A stretch of 13,516 nucleotides of DNA, taken from contig JAAXIA010000165.1 of NCBI GenBank assembly GCA_012270595.1, forward strand, positions 1 to 13,516, read 5' to 3'. Below the pieces are notes generated by a model that did no database searches, was not told where the DNA came from, and saw only the letters and a list, made by a program, of their open reading frames with translations. The position numbers were made by a program, and so were the translations under genes. Of this stretch, positions 1 through 6,369 are shown one piece after another. The DNA is from Rhodanobacteraceae bacterium. Lineage in GTDB: Bacteria; Pseudomonadota; Gammaproteobacteria; Xanthomonadales; Rhodanobacteraceae. Within the stretch, counting starts at the first letter, position 1; each line of letters begins with the position of its first letter.

Positions 1-85
1 CAATGGAGGAGACCACAAGCAGCTAACATACTGGTATAAAACGACAAAACGCTAACCCTTAGCTACTTCAGCCCCTACTTTTAAA
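1..85. other. Left flank of the hsdM/ISL3 element, no gene seen
   Basis: This short stretch lies outside the left terminal inverted repeat. I see no ORF with a plausible start and no recognisable gene end. It holds two very small palindromes (GCTAA-CCC-TTAGC near 51-63, and ATAC-TG-GTAT near 28-37) that are too short to interpret. The 8 bases touching the inverted repeat (78-85, CTTTTAAA) are AT-rich, as expected at ISL3 target sites, but match the 8 bases beyond the right end (1670-1677, TTTTTATC) at only 5 of 8 positions. Confidence 0.4.
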
Positions 86-109
86 GGCTATTTGCATTCT
101 GAGGTAGGA
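86..109 (+). repeat. Left terminal inverted repeat (IRL) of the ISL3-like element
   Basis: The first 15 bases from 86 (GGCTATTTGCATTCT) are the exact reverse complement of 1655-1669. The next 9 bases match the reverse complement of the right end at 6 positions, giving 21 of 24. Three further A/T bases outside (83-85 against 1670-1672) also pair and may be chance or part of the end. Confidence 0.75.
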
Positions 110-143
110 TCGCAGATTTAGCCAAGAATTGAAATCCATCCCC

Positions 144-209
144 TTTTGTGCAAAAGCTGGTTGACAATCATTCACTTGGAATTGTACTGTTTTGTGCAAA
201 ATGTGGTTG
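144..209 (+). repeat. Pair of 20-bp near-identical direct repeats upstream of the hsdM fragment
   Basis: Bases 144-163 and 190-209 share TTTTGTGCAAAA and TGGTTG, separated by two variable bases (GC in the first copy, TG in the second): 18 of 20 positions are identical, with a start-to-start distance of 46 bp. The second copy ends on the Shine-Dalgarno sequence of the hsdM start. They could be operator half-sites, transposase subterminal binding sites, or a leftover of a local duplication. Nothing seen decides between these. Confidence 0.6.
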
Positions 210-218
210 GAGTCCAGA

Positions 219-989
219 ATGAACGAATTTACGGGATCGGCAGCTTCACAGGCTGACTTTATTTGGAAGAACGCGGAAGACCTGTGGGGGGACTTCAAGC
301 ATACGGACTTTGGCAAGATCATTTTGCCGTTTACCTTGCTGCGCCGCCTAGAGTGTGCGCTGGAGCCGACCCGCGAGGCGGTGAGAGAAGCGCATGACGC
401 TTTCAAGGATGCCGATGTTGAGCTGGATACCATTCTGCCCATCACCGCTAAATACCCCTTCTACAACACCTCCGAATACTCCCTTGAAACCCTGGGTAGC
501 ACCAGGACGCGCCGCAATCTGGAAGACTACATCGCCCGGTTTTCGGATAACACCCGCGCTATCTTCGAGGAGTTTGAGTTTGGCAATACGGTGATCCGGC
601 TGGAGAAAGTGGGCTTGCTGTACAAAATTTGCCAGAACTTCGCCAAGATCGACCTGCATCCGGACGTGGTGCCGGATCGGGTGATGAGTAACATTTACGA
701 ACACCTGATCCGCGGCTTTGGTGCCGAGGTCAATGAAGGGGCCGAGGACTTCATGACGCCGCGTGACATCGTTCACCTGGCGACCGCATTGCTGCTTGAC
801 CCGGATGATGCCCTGTTTGAGGCCAGCCCCGGTTTGATTCGTACCCTGTATGACCCGACCTGTGGCACGGGTGGCTTCCTCACCGATGCCATGAACCATG
901 TGGGTGACTACGGTAACCGCGACAAGATCCGGCCAGTGCTGGTGCCGCATGGGCAGGAGCGGAGCGCAAGAACTATCAGGCATAGTTAA
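219..989 (+). pseudogene. hsdM: Truncated type I restriction-modification DNA methyltransferase (HsdM), 5' fragment
   Basis: Intact HsdM is the adenine-methylating subunit of a type I restriction-modification complex with HsdS and HsdR. This fragment has the N-terminal HsdM helical domain (residues 1 to about 150, including FIWKNAEDLWGDFKHTDFGK and LPFTLLRRLECALEPTR), followed by the start of the methyltransferase core. That core includes DFMTPRDIV and the S-adenosylmethionine-binding motif I, DPTCGTGGFL (nt 856-885). Homology stops at the codons for PHGQE (to about 959). It is followed by ten unrelated codons and a stop, so the catalytic NPPF/Y motif and the whole C-terminus are missing. Family members are about 500 residues or more; 256 remain here. 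I chose ATG 219 because GGAG at 209-212 lies 6 nt upstream; an in-frame ATG at 201 lacks such a site. No hsdS or hsdR is present. It is non-functional as a methyltransferase. Confidence 0.85.
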
Positions 990-1519
990 GCAAAGAAGAT
1001 CGGGTCTATGTCAAACAGTCCATTCGCTGGCTAACCCTGAAGCGGCCCGGCAACCTGACGCCCGCCGAGCAAAAGGCGCTGGAGGTTGTAAAGCAGGCGA
1101 TACCAGAACTTGCCGTGGCCTATGACTTCAAGGAAGCCTTCTTCTGCATCTACGACGAACCCGACAAGCAGAGCACTCAGAACGCCTTTGAGGCTTGGGA
1201 GAACAGTCTGCCGCCTTATGGCATGGAGCCTTTCAAAAAACTGGTGAAAACGGTACACAACCATTACGACAACATCTTTGCCTACTGGGATACGCCGTTC
1301 TCAATCACCAATGGGTATAGCGAAGGGCTCAACGGCTTGAGCAAGATGTCCAACCGGTTAGGTCGGGGTTACAGCTATGACATCATCCGTGCAAAGACGT
1401 TGTACTCCAAAGAAGCCCGCAAGGTCGGCAGTGGTATTCGAGCAGGACGAGGCAAGGTCGAGTATGGGCCGCACATTCCGACATTGTTGAAGCAGGCAGA
1501 AGGTGGAGAGTTGGATTAA
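985..1519 (+). pseudogene. ISL3-family transposase, C-terminal fragment
   Basis: The frame ending at 1519 can be read back without a stop to about 986, just after the hsdM break, giving roughly 177 residues. It shows the C-terminal part of a DDE_Tnp_ISL3 domain: a VYVKQSIRWLTLKRP segment, a YDFKEAFF stretch, then FAYWDTPFSITNGYSEGLN and RLGRGYSYDIIRAKTLY. The Glu in YSEGLN is the expected third acidic catalytic residue. The N-terminal zinc-finger/helix-turn-helix region and the first two catalytic aspartates are missing, so it is inactive. An ATG-like start inside the remnant is not credible because homology runs upstream of it. The right inverted repeat lies 126 bp after the stop. The family call rests on remembered ISL3 motifs, not a database search. 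Confidence 0.85.
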
Positions 1520-1626
1520 CGCGAGAGAGGGCGCGTCTGAGAATCCAGCCAATGTTAGATTTTCGCAGGGTGGTGAAAAAACAGAAAAATCCAACCAGAA
1601 GCTGCTTTTTGTACGACCAGGAATCA

Positions 1627-1654
1627 AGGGTTAGAATGGACGAATTCCAACCCT
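1627..1654. repeat. Hairpin just inside the right inverted repeat
   Basis: AGGGTTAGAAT (1627-1637) pairs with ATTCCAACCCT (1644-1654): an 11-bp stem with one mismatch (G-T in RNA) and a 6-nt loop. It touches and slightly overlaps the inner end of the right inverted repeat. It could be a transcription stop for the transposase, a protection against outside transcription, or a transposase-binding structure. There is no T-tract directly after it in the plus direction. Confidence 0.55.
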
Positions 1655-1669
1655 AGAATGCAAATAGCC
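1646..1669 (-). repeat. Right terminal inverted repeat (IRR) of the ISL3-like element
   Basis: Bases 1655-1669 are the exact reverse complement of 86-100, and 1646-1669 match the left end at 21 of 24 positions. It lies 126 bp downstream of the transposase stop codon, facing the left end as required for a transposon terminus. Confidence 0.75.
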
Positions 1670-1820
1670 TTTTTATCATCGTTGATTTACATCAAGTCCG
1701 TTACGGTGATGACGCCAAGATATCATGTGTCCATGGTGGTCTCTTTGAAGGTGCCCTGATTTTTTTCTGCCAAAGCGAAAAAGCTGATTTTGAGTGTGCG
1801 GTGAAGGGAAATTCGGGAAA
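1670..1820. other. Intergenic gap between the IS right end and the rsmE stop, no gene seen
   Basis: Together with the IS tail (1520-1669) this makes about 300 bp without a gene. On the minus strand it is the region downstream of rsmE, where the end of the tat-rsmE transcript is expected. CTGATTTT occurs twice (near 1757 and 1782) and there are A/T runs, but I could not find a GC-rich stem followed by a U-tract, so no terminator is called. Confidence 0.4.
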
Positions 1821-2558
1821 TCAATACAGGTCCCCATGCAGGGCTTGCAAAGCCACCAATGCAGCCCATCCTGCGGTTTCGGTGCGCAAAATACGCGGAC
1901 CAAGACGTAGCGCGTAAAAGCCGGCACTACGCAGTGCCATGACGTCACGATCAGCAAAACCGCCTTCTGGACCAACAGCAATCGTGGCCCCCGCTGCGGT
2001 GACAGAAAGGTTTCCGATTTGCTGGCTGGCTTCAGGAAGTAGTGCCAGACGCAACTGCGCATGATTTTCCAGCGTGTCGAGCCAGGTTGCCAGCGGCTTT
2101 ATGGGTTCCACTGTGGGCAGGCGTGTGCGGCCACACTGTGCACAGGCGCTGATGGCGATGGCGCACCAGTGTGCCAGACGTTTTTGTGCGCGATGGGCAT
2201 CCAGTTTTACTTCGCAGCGTTCGGTAATGAGCGGTACGATGCGCTGAACCCCTAGTTCGGTGGCTTTTTGCACGATAAGATCCATCTTTTCACCGCGTGC
2301 CATGCCTTGCGCCAGTGTTAGGGGCAGGTGGGATTCCCGGTTTTGCAAAATACGGCGTTCCACGCGCACGCATATTTCGCGCCGGTCCGCAGCCAGGATG
2401 ACGGCTTCGTAGTCGTAGCCGTCCCCGTTGAACAAAACCAGTCTTGCGCCAGTACGCAGGCGTAAAACACGGACCAGATGTTCAGCCGTCTGGTCGGGTA
2501 GCCTTAGCTGCCTACCTTGGGCAAGCGCTTGCGCGACATGGATGCGGGTGGTGCGCAT
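1821..2558 (-). CDS. rsmE: 16S rRNA (uracil1498-N3)-methyltransferase RsmE
   Basis: RsmE methylates N3 of U1498 in 16S rRNA of the assembled 30S subunit, using S-adenosylmethionine. The 245-residue product has the usual length. It shows a PUA-like N-terminal part with HLVRVLRL (27-34), QKATELGV (97-104), and the SPOUT knot motifs GPEGGF (196-201) and LGPRILRTETA (219-229) that bind the cofactor. I chose ATG 2558 (MRTTRIHV) because family members begin there. The frame extends to a GTG at 2615 without a visible Shine-Dalgarno sequence, and that 19-residue extension has no family counterpart. The motif usually written EQ(C/S)GR reads AQCGR here (140-144), so the Glu is replaced by Ala. It follows tatC on the same strand by 76 bp and is probably in the tat transcript. 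Confidence 0.93.
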   Translation of the reverse strand: MRTTRIHVAQALAQGRQLRLPDQTAEHLVRVLRLRTGARLVLFNGDGYDYEAVILAADRREICVRVERRILQNRESHLPLTLAQGMARGEKMDLIVQKATELGVQRIVPLITERCEVKLDAHRAQKRLAHWCAIAISACAQCGRTRLPTVEPIKPLATWLDTLENHAQLRLALLPEASQQIGNLSVTAAGATIAVGPEGGFADRDVMALRSAGFYALRLGPRILRTETAGWAALVALQALHGDLY

Positions 2559-2634
2559 GGTTGGGGTAGCGTTGGCAGCAGATGAAGACGGATACTTAAG
2601 CGCAATTGAGGTCACGCATTGGATTGCCTGGCAA

Positions 2635-3399
2635 TTATTTGGCAGAGGGTGCAGGGAGCAGCCAGCGCACCGCCAATAGACCCAGTTCGTAGAGCAGGCA
2701 CATGGGAATAGCCAGCATAATCATGGATGTGATGTCCGGCGGGGTGACGATCGCAGCCAGTACGGCAGCACCCGCGATGACGTAGCGGCGTGCACTCCGT
2801 AGCTGATCCAGAGTCACTGTACGCATGGCGGCGAGAATGACGACGGCGACCGGTACCTCGAAGCATAGGCCGAAGGCGAAGAACATCCACACTACAAAGT
2901 CGAGGTAATGGGTGATGTCGGTCATCATGTCTACACCTTGGGGTGTAACTGCAGTGAGAAAGCGAAATGCTGCCGGTAGCACCAGAAAGTAAGCGAAGGC
3001 ACAGCCCAGATAAAACAGGGCCAGGGTGGCTACCAGCAAGGGTTGTGCCAGTCGTTTTTCGCGCCGGTAAAGCCCGGGACTGACGAACGCCCACAATTGG
3101 TACAGAATCACCGGCATACTGATGAACAACGCAACATAGAAGGCCAGTTCAAGCGGCGTCAGGAAGGGACTGGTGACCTGTGTTGCAATCAAATGCGCAC
3201 CACTGGGCAGGTGTGCGACCAGTGGTGCGGCCAGTCCACTGTAGAGACGGTTGGCGAAGGGCATCAGCATGAGCAGCAAAAGCAACAGCGTGGTGATACA
3301 CTTAAGCAGGCGTGAGCGCAGTTCCAGTAAGTGCGAGAACAGACCCTGCGCTGCATTTTGCTGCACCTCTTCCCTGGTGTCGGGATCAATCTTGTCCAT
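2635..3399 (-). CDS. tatC: Sec-independent protein translocase subunit TatC
   Basis: TatC is the polytopic inner-membrane receptor for twin-arginine signal peptides and acts with TatB and TatA to export folded proteins. The 254-residue product has six predicted membrane segments. Visible hallmarks are the N-terminal HLLELRSRL (23-31), with Glu26 matching the signal-peptide-binding Glu15 of the E. coli protein, and FVSPGLYRREKR (105-116), with Glu114 matching E. coli Glu103. The loop/segment VTPPD (218-222) near the last membrane pair is also typical. The ATG start at 3399 lies inside the end of tatB (14-bp overlap), which implies coupled translation. Family and length agree well; nothing looks damaged. 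Confidence 0.96.
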   Translation of the reverse strand: MDKIDPDTREEVQQNAAQGLFSHLLELRSRLLKCITTLLLLLLMLMPFANRLYSGLAAPLVAHLPSGAHLIATQVTSPFLTPLELAFYVALFISMPVILYQLWAFVSPGLYRREKRLAQPLLVATLALFYLGCAFAYFLVLPAAFRFLTAVTPQGVDMMTDITHYLDFVVWMFFAFGLCFEVPVAVVILAAMRTVTLDQLRSARRYVIAGAAVLAAIVTPPDITSMIMLAIPMCLLYELGLLAVRWLLPAPSAK

Positions 3400-3829
3400 C
3401 CGCCGTTTCCGATGTGTGGGCGGCCAAAGACTTGGTGCCGACCGGGGCTGATGCCGGGTGTCGCGGCCCAGCTACGCTGCCTGCCGGGTCAATAGGGGGG
3501 CTTGGCTGCTGTTTTTCTTGCACGTTGGCCAATTGTACCGATTTGACTGCGGTGATGGTATCGTCCAGTGGTTCGCACCACTGGTTCAGCTCGCTTTTAA
3601 TCCCTTTTTCTACTGCTTCGACCTGCCGTGCAGCATCACGTGTGCTACGACGGATGTCTTCCAGAGCTAGTTCCCGTTCTACTTCGTTGCGGATGCTATC
3701 CCAGTTCTGGCGCACACGCCGCATGATTGTGCCAGCAGTGCGCGCGACCTTAGGAAGTTTTTCGGGGCCGAGCACAATTAGCACAATCAGCGCCAACAAC
3801 ACCAGTTTACCGAAGCTGATCTCAATCAC
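3386..3829 (-). CDS. tatB: Sec-independent protein translocase subunit TatB
   Basis: TatB forms the receptor complex with TatC and hands substrates to TatA. The 147-residue product has one N-terminal membrane helix (about residues 5-20), the hinge GPEKLPKVAR (21-30), a long charged amphipathic/helical region, and a Pro/Ala-rich tail, as in TatB rather than TatA. The start codon is GTG at 3829. An in-frame TAG two codons upstream rules out an earlier start, and GGAG lies about 11 nt before the GTG, a rather long spacing. It is 48 bp downstream of tatA and overlaps tatC by 14 bp, giving the standard tatABC operon. Confidence 0.93.
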   Translation of the reverse strand: MIEISFGKLVLLALIVLIVLGPEKLPKVARTAGTIMRRVRQNWDSIRNEVERELALEDIRRSTRDAARQVEAVEKGIKSELNQWCEPLDDTITAVKSVQLANVQEKQQPSPPIDPAGSVAGPRHPASAPVGTKSLAAHTSETADGQD

Positions 3830-3877
3830 TGGCTACTTCGCTCCAACGTACAAGCACCTGCCATCCATGCGGCAACT

Positions 3878-4132
3878 TTACTGCGATTTGCTGGAACTGT
3901 GCTGATCATGTTTGTCGGATGACGGGGCCACCTCCGGCGGCGGGTCGGCTTGCAATTTTTCACCAGTTTCCTTGGCACCGGTTTCTTTGCTGTTGTCGTT
4001 GCGCATGGCCTCCTTGAAACCACGCACGGCATTGCCGATGTCTGGACCAATGTTACGGATCTTCTTGGTACCAAATAGCAGAAGCACGATGACCAGAGCC
4101 GCGATCCAATGCCAAATGCTATCAAAACCCAT
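3878..4132 (-). CDS. tatA: Sec-independent protein translocase subunit TatA
   Basis: TatA oligomerises to form or weaken the membrane path for folded Tat substrates. The 84-residue product starts MGFDSIWHW, followed by one membrane helix (about 7-20), the [10 protein letters not shown] hinge (20-29) and the amphipathic helix with [15 protein letters not shown]. The hydrophilic tail is rich in Lys, Glu and Ser. GAGG lies 6-7 nt before the ATG at 4132. The N-terminus is close to that of betaproteobacterial TatA proteins. It is the first tat gene after the SYLF gene, with a 60-bp gap holding a small 5-bp hairpin near 4148-4161, so the operon could start here or upstream at the SYLF gene. Confidence 0.95.
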   Translation of the reverse strand: MGFDSIWHWIAALVIVLLLFGTKKIRNIGPDIGNAVRGFKEAMRNDNSKETGAKETGEKLQADPPPEVAPSSDKHDQHSSSKSQ

Positions 4133-4192
4133 GACAAACCTCGCTACCTGCCCGCTGGCAGTAAAGCCATTACGCCGTGCCGTGATTGTACA

Positions 4193-4888
4193 TTAGTGTG
4201 AGGGTGAGGTGTAATTCTCAAGCGTCTTACGAAAGCGCAGCACAGACGTGGGCACGTTGCGTACACCACCTTCAAAAATACGTCGTGGAGTGATGCCTGC
4301 GCCATAAACCGCTGCATTAGCAGCGTAGTCGGTGCTAATCACCCCGCCTTTAAGCGACAGGCCAGCGAACAGGCCGCGTGCGAGCGCATAGGAGTAAATT
4401 TCTGCATGTAATTTACCGTCGGTACTGGCGCTGGCATTGCGTCCCACCGGCCCAGTCACGACGGCTGCATCAACACCAAGAGTAAATTTGCCGTTGACAA
4501 TGGAATCCACCCCACGCCGGGTGGCAAACACCAGTACCACATCAGAAGACGATACCCCGATCTGGAAACCCACGCTGCCGCCCACCAGTTGGATGAAACC
4601 AGGGTCAGACCAGGTTCCGCCTGCCTTCTTTACGGAAATCAGGCCTTTGCCGTAACGACCACCAAATACGAAACCAAGTTTGACCAGACTGGGAATCACG
4701 GCAATGGCATGCGCCCGGCGCAAAAGGTCGGTGGGGATAGCCTTATCTGGTATGTTTTCAATTGCCTTAAGGACTTGCACCGCATCGCTGGCGCGAACTG
4801 TCGCAGGGGTCATGGCCCAGCTGCGGGTGAGGGGTAGCAGCAGCAGCGCACTAAGGGTGAGCAGTCGTCGTAGATGCAATTTAATCAT
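4193..4888 (-). CDS. Secreted/periplasmic SYLF (Ysc84-type) lipid-binding domain protein
   Basis: SYLF-domain proteins bind phosphoinositides in eukaryotes; the bacterial role is not settled, with an envelope lipid-related function assumed. The 231-residue product has an N-terminal signal sequence (positive residues at 3-8, hydrophobic core about 9-20, likely cleavage near SWA at 23-25). The SYLF core follows: LLRRAHAIAVIPSLVKLGFVFGG (55-77), GKGLISVK, TWSDPGFIQLVGGSVGFQIG (92-111), DVVLVF, and near the end SLKGGVI(S)TD and AAVYG. The ATG at 4888 has GGAGAG about 8 nt upstream. Arg7-Arg8 form an RR pair, but the following residues do not fit the Tat consensus well, so Sec export is more likely. 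It is divergent from hemH and lies 60 bp upstream of tatA on the same strand. Confidence 0.88.
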   Translation of the reverse strand: MIKLHLRRLLTLSALLLLPLTRSWAMTPATVRASDAVQVLKAIENIPDKAIPTDLLRRAHAIAVIPSLVKLGFVFGGRYGKGLISVKKAGGTWSDPGFIQLVGGSVGFQIGVSSSDVVLVFATRRGVDSIVNGKFTLGVDAAVVTGPVGRNASASTDGKLHAEIYSYALARGLFAGLSLKGGVISTDYAANAAVYGAGITPRRIFEGGVRNVPTSVLRFRKTLENYTSPSH

Positions 4889-5080
4889 GTATCTCTCCAG
4901 ATGGTCGCGAAGATACTCTGTTTGGCCAGAAGTGGGCAGCGTGCGAGTTTCCGTGCGGGTGCCGATTTCAAGAAAATAAGCGGGATTTTCCTTTCCTCCG
5001 TTACATGGTACTTTATCAGCATCTGTGGTGTTTCGCGTGAACTGTGGCAGACTTGTCAGCTCTTGACTGCTGGCGCCTTT
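4889..5080. promoter_or_regulatory. Divergent intergenic region between the SYLF gene and hemH
   Basis: These 192 bp separate the start codons of two divergent genes, so promoters for both should lie here. I could not find a convincing -35/-10 pair in either direction. TTGACT at 5063-5068 is too near the hemH start to have a fitting -10 box before it. The region is AT-rich around 4970-5010, which may mark a promoter. No Fur-box-like palindrome is evident. Confidence 0.4.
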
Positions 5081-6205
5081 ATGTCAGGTCAACACTATAC
5101 CGGTATTGCTGATTTGCCTCATGCCCCGCATGCGCCGCTTATCAAGGCTGGCGTGTTGCTGGTTAATCTTGGAACACCGGCAGCGCCCACGATTAGGGCA
5201 ACACGCACTTATCTGGCGCAGTTTCTGTCTGATCCCCGCGTCATTGAATACCCTCGCTGGTTGTGGTACCCCATCCTGCATGGGATTATTCTGCGCACGC
5301 GCCCCAGGCGTTCAGCACGCGCTTACGCACAGATCTGGCGCACAAATGGTTCGCCACTGCGTCTGGGTAGTGAGGCACTGGCCAAGGCATTGCAGGAGCA
5401 GCTGGTGCTTGCTACCTCAGGTGCCGTCAAAGTAGCGTTGGCCATGCGTTACGGCAGGCCTTCAGTGGCTCAGCAAATCACCGCCTTGCAGCATGTCGGT
5501 GTGCGCCGTTTGTTAGTGATCCCGCTGTATCCGCAATATTCGGGAAGTGCTACCGGATCGGTTTTGGATGCCGTGGCTGAAACCATCAAAACCTTGCGCT
5601 GGCCGCCTGAGTTGCGATTTGTCAATGATTATCACGATGCCCCTGGCTATATCACCGCACTAACTGCCAGCATCGAGCGTCACTGGCACCACCATGGTCG
5701 CAGCGAGAAGTTACTCTTTTCCTTTCATGGCATTCCCGAGCGCTACCGTGACGCCGGGGATCCATATTTCTGCCAATGTCACACCACTGCTCGGCTGCTT
5801 CGTGAGCGTCTAGGACTTGGCGCGGATGAAGTCGTTGTGAGTTTTCAGTCTCGCGTGGGGCGTGAACGCTGGTTGCAGCCCTATACCGATGCCACCGTGC
5901 GGCAACTAGCTAGCGCAGGTGTGCGCCGGCTTGATGTCATCTGCCCAGGTTTTGCGGTGGACTGCCTGGAAACCCTGGAGGAAATTGCAATACAAAATCG
6001 AGCGTGGTTTATGGAGGCTGGCGGAGAGAGTTTGCATTACATACCTGCACTTAATGATGACGCGAAACTGATCGCCAGCCTTGCGGATCTGGTGCATCGC
6101 CATGGCCAGGGATGGCCTGAGTTCGACCCCGTCTACGACCCTGTTAGCATGAAGGCACGGCAAACTCTGGCACGTGAACGGGCCAGGGAACTGGGTAAGT
6201 CATAG
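5081..6205 (+). CDS. hemH: Ferrochelatase (protoheme ferro-lyase) HemH
   Basis: HemH inserts ferrous iron into protoporphyrin IX, the last step of protoheme synthesis; it acts at the cytoplasmic face of the inner membrane. The 374-residue product from ATG 5081 has family length. Hallmarks are LLVNLGTPAAPT (26-37), PLYPQYS (148-154), SFHGIPERY (214-222) with catalytic His216, QSRVGRERWLQPYTD (256-270), and VDCLETLEEI (293-302) with catalytic Glu297. The frame stays open upstream to about 4874, but those residues have no family counterpart and ATG 5081 places the conserved core at the usual distance. No clear Shine-Dalgarno sequence precedes it, so the start is moderately certain. It lies 164 bp before zwf on the same strand. 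Confidence 0.95.
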   Translation: MSGQHYTGIADLPHAPHAPLIKAGVLLVNLGTPAAPTIRATRTYLAQFLSDPRVIEYPRWLWYPILHGIILRTRPRRSARAYAQIWRTNGSPLRLGSEALAKALQEQLVLATSGAVKVALAMRYGRPSVAQQITALQHVGVRRLLVIPLYPQYSGSATGSVLDAVAETIKTLRWPPELRFVNDYHDAPGYITALTASIERHWHHHGRSEKLLFSFHGIPERYRDAGDPYFCQCHTTARLLRERLGLGADEVVVSFQSRVGRERWLQPYTDATVRQLASAGVRRLDVICPGFAVDCLETLEEIAIQNRAWFMEAGGESLHYIPALNDDAKLIASLADLVHRHGQGWPEFDPVYDPVSMKARQTLARERARELGKS

Positions 6206-6369
6206 CCAGGTCCATAAGCTATGAGTAGAACCGGTGTAGCGCTTTCTTTCAAAGGGCGTGTATGATCTAAAAGTTAAGGAAACATATCTTTTACGGTCTG
6301 TTCTTTTGGGTCCAATGGAATGAGACCGTCGTTTATTTAGTCTATTTTCTGTCACGTTTGGGGTAGCTT
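6206..6369 (+). promoter_or_regulatory. hemH-zwf intergenic region, likely promoter region of the Entner-Doudoroff cluster
   Basis: The 164-bp AT-rich gap is large enough for a promoter in front of zwf. TATGAT at 6261-6266 resembles a -10 box, but the hexamer 17 bp upstream (6238-6243) is not like TTGACA. GGGG at 6359-6362 is the probable ribosome binding site for the zwf GTG. I saw no HexR-like palindrome and no strong terminator for hemH. Confidence 0.35.

Larger units (their letters stand above)
86..1669 (+). mobile_element. Chimeric, defective ISL3-family insertion element carrying an hsdM fragment
   Basis: The element is bounded by matching inverted ends: 15 bp are identical (GGCTATTTGCATTCT) and 21 of 24 bp match overall. 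The right part (about 985-1519) encodes the C-terminal half of an ISL3-type DDE transposase reading towards the right end, with about 150 bp of non-coding DNA before the right repeat. This is a normal ISL3 layout. The left part, where the transposase N-terminal half should be, holds a 5' fragment of hsdM instead. The total of about 1.58 kb is close to a usual ISL3 element length. GG-starting ends and 8-bp AT-rich target duplications are typical of the family; no clean duplication is visible here. The element cannot move by itself, but could be mobilised in trans if both ends are functional. An alternative reading is that the two ends come from two different IS copies and the middle is what remains after recombination. 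Confidence 0.65.

Noticed and set aside
348..983. A 211-codon open frame on the minus strand opposite hsdM
   Set aside because: It is fully antisense to a fragment with clear HsdM motifs, has no recognisable domain, and is explained by the codon bias of the plus-strand gene.
78..1677. An 8-bp target site duplication around the ISL3-like element
   Set aside because: The flanks CTTTTAAA and TTTTTATC match at only 5 of 8 positions, which AT-rich DNA gives easily by chance; I do not claim a duplication.
9..1743. GAGACCAC at 9-16 and its reverse complement at 1736-1743, outside the IS ends
   Set aside because: An 8-base match over this distance is expected by chance and the surrounding bases do not extend it convincingly.
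1750..1800. A possible intrinsic terminator for the tat-rsmE operon
   Set aside because: There are A/T runs and a repeated CTGATTTT, but no GC-rich stem with a U-tract in the minus direction.
3312..3905. A 197-codon plus-strand frame across the tatB region
   Set aside because: It is antisense to tatB and the junctions with tatC and tatA, which have clear family motifs; its product is low-complexity Ser/Arg/Thr-rich.
4874..5080. An N-terminal extension of HemH of about 69 codons
   Set aside because: The frame is open, but the residues are not ferrochelatase-like, would overlap the SYLF start region, and ATG 5081 gives the normal protein length.
6238..6266. A sigma70 promoter in front of zwf with TATGAT as -10
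   Set aside because: The matching -35 position has no resemblance to TTGACA, so only a general promoter region is noted.
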